DNA of 9,253 nt, from assembly GCA_007129335.1 (NCBI GenBank), contig SKVS01000246.1:1-9253 (forward strand), given 5' to 3'. The notes below the pieces were generated by a model. It was not told the origin of the DNA. It saw only the letters and a program-made list of their open reading frames with translations, and ran no database searches. Below are positions 4,940-9,253 of the stretch, in pieces. The translations under genes were made by a program, and so were the position numbers. The stretch's first letter is position 1, and each line of letters starts with the position of its first letter. The DNA is from Spirochaetaceae bacterium (lineage in GTDB: Bacteria; Spirochaetota; Spirochaetia; DSM-27196; Salinispiraceae).

Positions 4940-6694
4940 ATGGCCAAAATGATAGAAGCAACGATTAACGGCATCGACATCACCGTGGAGGAAGGTACCA
5001 GCATCCTCAAAGCGGCCCAGATGATCGGTATCAATATACCTATTCTCTGCTACCACCCGGACCTGCCTGCCTGGGCAGCCTGTGGTATTTGTATTGTTAA
5101 AATTGAAGGAAGCCCGAAACTGGTACGGGCCTGTGCCACTCCGATAATGGCGGGTCAGAAAATCCTGACCCACGATGCGGACATTGTAAATGTTCGCCGG
5201 GAGGTAGTTGAACTTATTCTTTCCAACCATCCGGACGACTGTCTCTACTGCCCCCGGAACGGAAACTGCGAACTCCAGCGATTGGCGGCGGAGTTCGGTA
5301 TTCGGGAACAACCTTTTGAGAAAAATCTGCGAGATCTTCCGGTTGACCGTTCCACCCCCTCGATCATTCTTGATCCGGAAAAATGTGTACTCTGCGGCCG
5401 TTGTGTAAAGGTCTGCCAGGGAATGCAGAACGTATGGGCTCTGGAATTCATTAGCCGGGGAGATGAAACCCGTATAGCCGGTGCGGGAGATATTCAGCTT
5501 AGCGACACTCCTTGTATTAAATGTGGTCAGTGTTCTGCCCACTGCCCCGTTGGTGCAATTTATGAAAAAGACGATACCCGAAAAGTATGGAATGCTCTGC
5601 AGGATGAGAAGAAACACGTGGTTGTTCAAATTGCCCCCGCAGTCCGGGTTGCTCTTGGTGAGGCTTTCGGGCTTGAGCCAGGTACCATTGTTACGGGCAA
5701 AATATACGCAGCCCTGCGGCGTTTAGGGTTTGATGCAATTTTCGACACCAACTTTGCCGCCGACCTGACCATCATGGAAGAGGCTACCGAGTTCGTTCAC
5801 CGGTTCACCACCGAAGGTTCAGCAATGCCCCTTATTACTTCCTGCTGCCCCAGCTGGGTCGATTACTTGGAAAAATACTATGGAGACATGATTCCCCATT
5901 TCTCTACAGCAAAATCTCCCCAGATGATGATGGCAAGCCTGGTAAAAACCTACTACGCTCAGAAAAAGGGAATCGATCCTAAGGATATTTATTCCATTTC
6001 GATCATGCCATGTACCGCCAAGAAATACGAAATAACCCGGGACCAGAATATGTATTCCACGGGTCAACAGGATCTGGATGTGTCTATTACTACTCGGGAA
6101 TTCAGCCGCATGATCAAGCAGGCTGGTATTGATTTCTTGAATCTGCCCGATGAAGCACCGGATAATCCCCTGGGACTGTATACCGGGGCAGCAACTATTT
6201 TCGGAGCCACCGGTGGAGTCATGGAAGCAGCCCTGCGGACTGCCTACAACATGGTTACTGGTGAAGAACTGGGTAAGGTTGATTTTGAAATGGTCCGGGG
6301 ACTGGATGGAATTAAATCCGCCGAAATCGACATTAAAGGAACCAAGGTTCGGGTTGCTGTTGCCCACCAAATGGGAAACATCGAAACCGTGCTGAATCAG
6401 ATCAAAGAAGCAAAGGAAGCGGGGAAAGAGGTTCCTTACCACTTTATCGAGGTCATGGCCTGTCGGGGTGGCTGTATCGCCGGTGGTGGGCAGCCCTACG
6501 GTGCTACCGACGAGCGTCGTCTGAAGAGAATCGCCGGTATGTACAAGGATGATGTACAACAGGAGATTCGATGCAGCCATCAGAATCCCTATATTAAAAC
6601 CATTTATGATGAGTTCCTGGATAAACCGGGAAGTAAGAAGGCCCATGATCTTCTCCACACTCATTACGTGGACCGGCCCCTGTATCAGAAGTAA
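4940..6694 (+). CDS. hndD: [FeFe]-hydrogenase catalytic subunit (HndD/HydA)
   Basis: This is the 584-residue catalytic subunit, which interconverts protons and H2 at the H-cluster. An N-terminal [2Fe-2S] domain has Cys37, Cys48, Cys51 and Cys65. Next come the His-Cys3 [4Fe-4S] site (His97, Cys101, Cys104, Cys110) and two ferredoxin [4Fe-4S] clusters (Cys149/152/155/159 and Cys192/195/198/202). The H-cluster motifs are intact: L1 TSCCPSW (300-306), L2 MPCTAKKYE (356-364) and L3 EVMACRGGCIAGGGQP (504-519). The second L1 cysteine (Cys303) is the conserved proton-relay residue. The C-terminal small-subunit-like region (about 525-584) is fused. The size matches Desulfovibrio HndD; the extra C-terminal [2Fe-2S] domain of Thermotoga HydA is absent. 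No export signal is seen, so it is cytoplasmic. It is last gene of the operon and is followed by an intrinsic terminator. H-cluster maturation genes (hydE, hydF, hydG) are not in this window. Confidence 0.97.
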   Translation: MAKMIEATINGIDITVEEGTSILKAAQMIGINIPILCYHPDLPAWAACGICIVKIEGSPKLVRACATPIMAGQKILTHDADIVNVRREVVELILSNHPDDCLYCPRNGNCELQRLAAEFGIREQPFEKNLRDLPVDRSTPSIILDPEKCVLCGRCVKVCQGMQNVWALEFISRGDETRIAGAGDIQLSDTPCIKCGQCSAHCPVGAIYEKDDTRKVWNALQDEKKHVVVQIAPAVRVALGEAFGLEPGTIVTGKIYAALRRLGFDAIFDTNFAADLTIMEEATEFVHRFTTEGSAMPLITSCCPSWVDYLEKYYGDMIPHFSTAKSPQMMMASLVKTYYAQKKGIDPKDIYSISIMPCTAKKYEITRDQNMYSTGQQDLDVSITTREFSRMIKQAGIDFLNLPDEAPDNPLGLYTGAATIFGATGGVMEAALRTAYNMVTGEELGKVDFEMVRGLDGIKSAEIDIKGTKVRVAVAHQMGNIETVLNQIKEAKEAGKEVPYHFIEVMACRGGCIAGGGQPYGATDERRLKRIAGMYKDDVQQEIRCSHQNPYIKTIYDEFLDKPGSKKAHDLLHTHYVDRPLYQK

Positions 6695-6709
6695 CTCCCC
6701 AGGAGTTGC
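6691..6709 (+). promoter_or_regulatory. Small hairpin across the hndD stop codon
   Basis: AACTCC (6693-6698) pairs with GGAGTT (6702-6707) around a 3-nt loop, extendable by one G-U and one G-C pair. It has no T-run and covers the stop codon. It may be a 3'-end stability element ahead of the real terminator. Confidence 0.35.
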
Positions 6710-6733
6710 CGTTCCCGTTTCTCGAAAGAGAAT

Positions 6734-6766
6734 AAGCCACCGGAAGGAATTCTGGTGGCTTTTTTT
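6734..6766 (+). terminator. Rho-independent terminator of the hydrogenase operon
   Basis: AAGCCACC (6734-6741) pairs with GGTGGCTT (6754-6761). Four inner pairs (6742-6745 with 6750-6753, one G-U) close a GGAA tetraloop of the GNRA type. Seven T residues run from 6760 to 6766. It lies 40 nt after the hndD stop and is very likely functional. Confidence 0.95.
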
Positions 6767-6776
6767 CGGTACGGCT

Positions 6777-6786
6777 CCATTGCTCA
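6777..6786. repeat. Target-site duplication, left copy
   Basis: CCATTGCTCA directly abuts the left inverted repeat of the element and is repeated exactly at 6942-6951 directly after the right inverted repeat. The next base is C on both sides, but on the left it is the first base of the inverted repeat. Confidence 0.85.
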
Positions 6787-6941
6787 CAGGGCAAACGAAT
6801 GAAAGTTACTGAGAGACTATAGATTCAAACCAATAACTCTACAATTGTCGAGTTATTGGTTTGAATCTATAGTCATGAGCGACCTGGTACTCCTGGACTT
6901 GTCTATTTTCCACTTTCAATAGTAGCCCTGGGTTTGCCCTG
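6787..6941. mobile_element. 155-bp MITE-like non-autonomous insertion element
   Basis: The ends are perfect 10-bp terminal inverted repeats, CAGGGCAAAC (6787-6796) and GTTTGCCCTG (6932-6941). A 10-bp direct duplication, CCATTGCTCA, flanks them exactly, as expected of transposition. There is no reading frame with transposase character, so mobilisation would need an enzyme in trans. An inner, looser inverted match (TGAAAGT at 6800-6806 with ACTTTCA at 6912-6918) supports common ancestry of the two ends. The interior contains a 60-bp near-perfect palindrome at 6815-6874. CAGGG termini with 8-10 bp duplications recall the ISAs1 family, and 9-12 bp duplications also occur in IS4-type elements; this family assignment is tentative. 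The exact duplication implies a fairly recent insertion between the hydrogenase terminator and the next promoter. Confidence 0.8.
6815..6874. repeat. 60-bp near-perfect palindrome inside the element
   Basis: The left arm 6815-6839 and right arm 6850-6874 are perfect 25-bp reverse complements. Between them lie one mismatched pair (T6840/C6849) and the self-complementary ACAATTGT at 6841-6848, so 29 of 30 pairs match. As RNA it would form a hairpin of at least 25 bp; as DNA it could extrude a cruciform. Neither strand has a following T-run, so it is not a standard terminator. Confidence 0.95.
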
Positions 6942-6951
6942 CCATTGCTCA
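6942..6951. repeat. Target-site duplication, right copy
   Basis: CCATTGCTCA immediately follows the right inverted repeat of the element and is identical to 6777-6786. It contains most of the -35 hexamer proposed for the downstream promoter. Confidence 0.85.
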
Positions 6952-6973
6952 CTTTTGCCCAATAATTCATACT
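6945..6973 (+). promoter_or_regulatory. Candidate promoter of the c-di-GMP genes
   Basis: TTGCTC (6945-6950) and CATACT (6968-6973) are separated by 17 bp; each matches 4 of 6 consensus positions. Transcription would start about at 6980, which is the ATG itself. That suggests a leaderless message and fits the lack of a ribosome site. The match is moderate. Confidence 0.4.
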
Positions 6974-6979
6974 GTATAC

Positions 6980-8179
6980 ATGAAGCGTCTTGTGTATGCC
7001 CTTTTTTTCGGGCTCATCCTTGCTGGCCTTGTATACCTGGAGCCCACCCTCGATCTTGATTCGGAAGTTCTTCTGTTAACCCTTTTGTTTACTACTCCCC
7101 TTGTTCTTGTTTTAGCCGGTGTTATGAGTGCCAGGTACGGTCGAACCGGTGTAAGCAGTATCCTTGTTTTTGTGGGTTTCCTCTATGCTTTGTATCTCCT
7201 GCCCGGCGGAGTACCCCGGGATCGGGAGATAATGGAAAGAATCAGCGATGCACTCCTGCTCATTCTGCCGGTACTCATGGTGTTTTTTACCCTCGTTCCC
7301 GACAGAGGTTATGGATCCTTTTGGGGAGTAGTGGGTCTTTTTGTTCTTGGGTCCGGGAGTCTGCTTATGATTGGATCTGGTGTATTACCAGCTGTTTGGA
7401 CTCCCCTGGGGGTTTTTACCCGCTGGTCCCCCTCTTTCCTCCCCTCGGAAATAGGAGACTTCTTTCTTCAATGGGATATAACGGTAGTGCAGGGGATGGT
7501 TCTTGTTGCAGGATTTCTGGCCTTGGTAGGCATAACCCTGGTCCGCCGCCGGGATTCTCGGTGGATGGCTCCCTGGCCCTATATTCTCCTTGCCTTTGTA
7601 TTTGGTATTAGCCGCATGGACCATACGGGAGTTCTGTTGTATTGGGTTAACGGGGGATTATTGTTTATTCTCGCTATTTTAATCCATGAAGGGTGGATGG
7701 ATGCCTTTATCGATTCTCTCACCGGTGTTTTGAACAGGAGGGCGCTGGACCAGAGACTCGACCGTCTTCGGGGTAAGTATATCCTGGCTATGGTGGATGT
7801 TGATCATTTTAAAGCTTTTAACGATACCTATGGACACGAGGTGGGGGATCAGGCTCTCCGAATGGTTGCCGGGAAAATCGCCGCAAAACCCTTGCCGGGT
7901 AAGGTTTACCGATACGGAGGAGAAGAGTTTACCCTCATATTACCCAGATTATCCGGAGATCAGGGTAAAGATGTGTTAGAATTAATAAGGAAGCGGATTG
8001 CTAGGGCAACGTTTACCCTGCGGAAGGGCAAAAAAAAGGTACCCATTACCGTGAGCATAGGTGCATCCTCCAACACTAACCGGGGGAAATCCCCTCGAGT
8101 AATTCTGAAGGAAGCCGATAATGCCTTATATAAGGCTAAGCAGCAGGGACGGAACCGGGTAGTATTTACAAAAACATGA
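6980..8179 (+). CDS. Membrane-bound diguanylate cyclase (GGDEF)
   Basis: This 399-residue protein should make cyclic di-GMP from two GTP at the inner face of the cytoplasmic membrane. About eight hydrophobic segments occupy residues 4-236 (roughly 4-20, 30-50, 56-75, 90-106, 115-138, 168-188, 198-213 and 217-236), forming a sensory membrane domain I do not recognise. The GGDEF domain follows at about 245-397: DSLTGVLNRRAL (245-256), metal/nucleotide site VDVDHFKAFND (272-282), YGHEVGD (284-290) and the active motif GGEEF (313-317). The catalytic residues look intact. The RxxD inhibitory site normally found five residues before GGEEF is absent, so classical product inhibition is unlikely. No ribosome site precedes the ATG, but the first hydrophobic segment begins right after it, which supports this start. 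The next gene begins 15 nt after its stop, so the two are probably co-transcribed. Confidence 0.92.
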   Translation: MKRLVYALFFGLILAGLVYLEPTLDLDSEVLLLTLLFTTPLVLVLAGVMSARYGRTGVSSILVFVGFLYALYLLPGGVPRDREIMERISDALLLILPVLMVFFTLVPDRGYGSFWGVVGLFVLGSGSLLMIGSGVLPAVWTPLGVFTRWSPSFLPSEIGDFFLQWDITVVQGMVLVAGFLALVGITLVRRRDSRWMAPWPYILLAFVFGISRMDHTGVLLYWVNGGLLFILAILIHEGWMDAFIDSLTGVLNRRALDQRLDRLRGKYILAMVDVDHFKAFNDTYGHEVGDQALRMVAGKIAAKPLPGKVYRYGGEEFTLILPRLSGDQGKDVLELIRKRIARATFTLRKGKKKVPITVSIGASSNTNRGKSPRVILKEADNALYKAKQQGRNRVVFTKT

Positions 8180-8194
8180 TACAGGGACGAAAAA

Positions 8195-9253
8195 ATGAGC
8201 ACGAAAGAGAATGATCAAGATCTCCCACCTATTCCTCTAGAGCTGGATATTGACACGACTGTTAATCCCGATAGCCGGATACATGAGTTGGAAGAGTATA
8301 TTCGGGAAATTATAGACCGGTACAAAAAACTTCAGGGCGAGCTCAAGGAATCCCGGGGGAAGCTGAAAGATGCGGAAAAGTTAAACCGCCTGCATCCTGA
8401 CACGGGTTTGCCAATTTACCGGTATTTCCTGCAAGATCTGGAATCCCTGATTGTTACCCACGGTACGAAAAGCCCTGGAAAAAAGGGCGCGTTCAACTCC
8501 CTGTGTGCCGAAAATCTTTCCAAAACTGTAGCAGAAAAAGGCTTTGCCCTTATTCTCATTCGGCTAGATGAAGCCTATGGAAGAATCAAGAATACCCGGG
8601 ACAGGCAAAAAGCCCTCCTGTTCAAGAGTACCTACCGGATTAAATCATCCATGGCTAAGGGCTGTCTTTATCAGGGGGATAGACTCGATGAATTCTTTAT
8701 ACTGTTACCCCAGGATGGGGGAGCAGGAAACCTCAAAACTATTACTGCTGCCATAGGGAAGGCTATTCAGGCTCCCCATGACCCTCCAGCGGACGATATT
8801 CGCTTCGGGGCCAATATTGCAGGACTGTTATTTCCTGAGCAGGGAAAAACCCTGGAGGATGTTCTGTTGAATTTGGAAGTTGCCATGGATGATGCAATCC
8901 AATCCGGGGCAAAAGAAACCCTCTATTCCGAGGAAATTGGCCGGAGTTATCGGCACCGCCGAACGGTTGAATCAGAACTATTAAAAACAATTCAAAAGGG
9001 TTTTGACCGCTTCCATCTGGTGTTCCAGCCAGTCTGTGCAGAGGATGGGAAAATCCAGGGAGCGGAGGTACTGGCCCGCTGGGATCACGAGAGTTTGGGA
9101 ATTGTACCTCCGGCACAGTTTGTTCCTATTGCGGAAGCTAATGGATCTATTCGCCTCCTGGGGAAATGGATTATTTTTCAGGCTTCCCGCATTCTGGCTG
9201 AATGGCAGGCAGCGGGTTTTTCACAAATCCAAATGGCAATTAATCTTTCACCG
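8195..9253 (+). CDS. Degenerate GGDEF plus EAL domain protein, C-terminus outside window
   Basis: The first 353 residues are visible and the frame is open to the edge. AGGGA at 8183-8187, 7 nt before the ATG, supports the start. The N-terminus is hydrophilic, with a likely coiled coil at about 27-65 (HELEEYIREIIDRYKKLQGE). A GGDEF-like fold follows: HPDTGLPIYRYFLQDL at 67-82 resembles the usual LTGLPNR entry, and FALILIRLDEAYGRIKN (117-133) the metal-site strand. The signature position reads GDRLDEFFILLP (161-172), so cyclase activity is almost certainly lost. The EAL domain begins near 273 with FHLVFQPV, then GAEVLARW (289-296), where Glu291 of the E-x-L motif is kept as EVL, then FVPIAEANG (309-317) and INLSP with Asn350. 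The remaining catalytic residues lie outside the window, so phosphodiesterase activity cannot be judged. No membrane segment is seen. It is likely partnered with the preceding cyclase. Confidence 0.9.
   Translation, partial: MSTKENDQDLPPIPLELDIDTTVNPDSRIHELEEYIREIIDRYKKLQGELKESRGKLKDAEKLNRLHPDTGLPIYRYFLQDLESLIVTHGTKSPGKKGAFNSLCAENLSKTVAEKGFALILIRLDEAYGRIKNTRDRQKALLFKSTYRIKSSMAKGCLYQGDRLDEFFILLPQDGGAGNLKTITAAIGKAIQAPHDPPADDIRFGANIAGLLFPEQGKTLEDVLLNLEVAMDDAIQSGAKETLYSEEIGRSYRHRRTVESELLKTIQKGFDRFHLVFQPVCAEDGKIQGAEVLARWDHESLGIVPPAQFVPIAEANGSIRLLGKWIIFQASRILAEWQAAGFSQIQMAINLSP

Noticed and set aside
4916..5629. Open frame of 237 codons on the minus strand opposite the 5' part of hndD
   Set aside because: It is a codon-bias shadow of the Fe-S domain coding region, with no motif and no independent promoter visible.
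5819..6787. Long open frame of 322 codons on the minus strand opposite hndD
   Set aside because: It is antisense to a confidently assigned hydrogenase gene, shows no recognisable domain and runs through the terminator region. Its openness follows from the codon bias of the sense gene.
6815..6874. The 60-bp palindrome as an intrinsic terminator
   Set aside because: No T-run follows on either strand, and a complete terminator for the hydrogenase operon already exists at 6734-6766.
6815..6874. CRISPR or tandem-repeat interpretation of the palindrome
   Set aside because: There are only two arms in inverted, not direct, orientation and no spacer-repeat periodicity.

Overview
This window most likely comes from a free-living, fermentative anaerobic bacterium, probably a spirochaete. 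GC content is moderate, near 50% by eye. The phylum is inferred from remembered resemblance of the Rex protein and of the hydrogenase locus layout to spirochaetes, and a Clostridia-like anaerobe is not excluded. The core of the window is an NAD-linked, probably electron-bifurcating [FeFe]-hydrogenase operon of the HndABCD/HydABC type. A redox-regulator operon diverges from it, and the start of a cyclic-di-GMP locus follows.

Region 1 (1-1418, minus strand) is a compact, overlapping operon read leftward: rex (NADH/NAD+-sensing repressor), a stand-alone DRTGG-domain protein, and a CBS-domain protein cut by the window edge. Bases 1-101 of the CBS gene are identical to bases 522-622 of the DRTGG gene, so the two neighbours share a recently copied or converted segment. 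The Rex protein carries an extra four-cysteine insertion (C-x3-C-x4-C-x3-C) not expected in ordinary Rex.

Region 2 (1419-1633) is the divergent control region. It holds a good sigma70-type promoter for the hydrogenase operon, a weaker promoter for rex, two 8-bp palindromes sharing the core AACGTT, and a leader hairpin. I found no canonical full Rex operator.

Region 3 (1634-6766, plus strand) is the hydrogenase operon: NuoE-like [2Fe-2S] subunit (hndA), a histidine-kinase-type ATPase-fold protein, a small cysteine-free HndB-like protein, the NuoF-like FMN/NAD/Fe-S subunit (hndC) and the catalytic [FeFe]-hydrogenase (hndD/hydA). A textbook intrinsic terminator closes it. The expected job is to exchange electrons between NAD(H), probably ferredoxin, and protons/H2. 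Rex would tie expression to the NADH/NAD+ ratio, and the CBS, DRTGG and ATPase-fold proteins look like nucleotide-binding regulatory accessories.

Region 4 (6767-6979) holds a 155-bp MITE-like element: 10-bp perfect terminal inverted repeats, a 10-bp target-site duplication, and an internal 60-bp near-perfect palindrome (29 of 30 pairs). It lies between the hydrogenase terminator and the promoter of the next gene.

Region 5 (6980-9253, plus strand) encodes a multi-TM diguanylate cyclase with an intact GGEEF site, then a soluble protein with a coiled coil, a degenerate GGDEF domain and an EAL phosphodiesterase domain that runs off the window. They probably form a small c-di-GMP synthesis/turnover operon unrelated to the hydrogenase.
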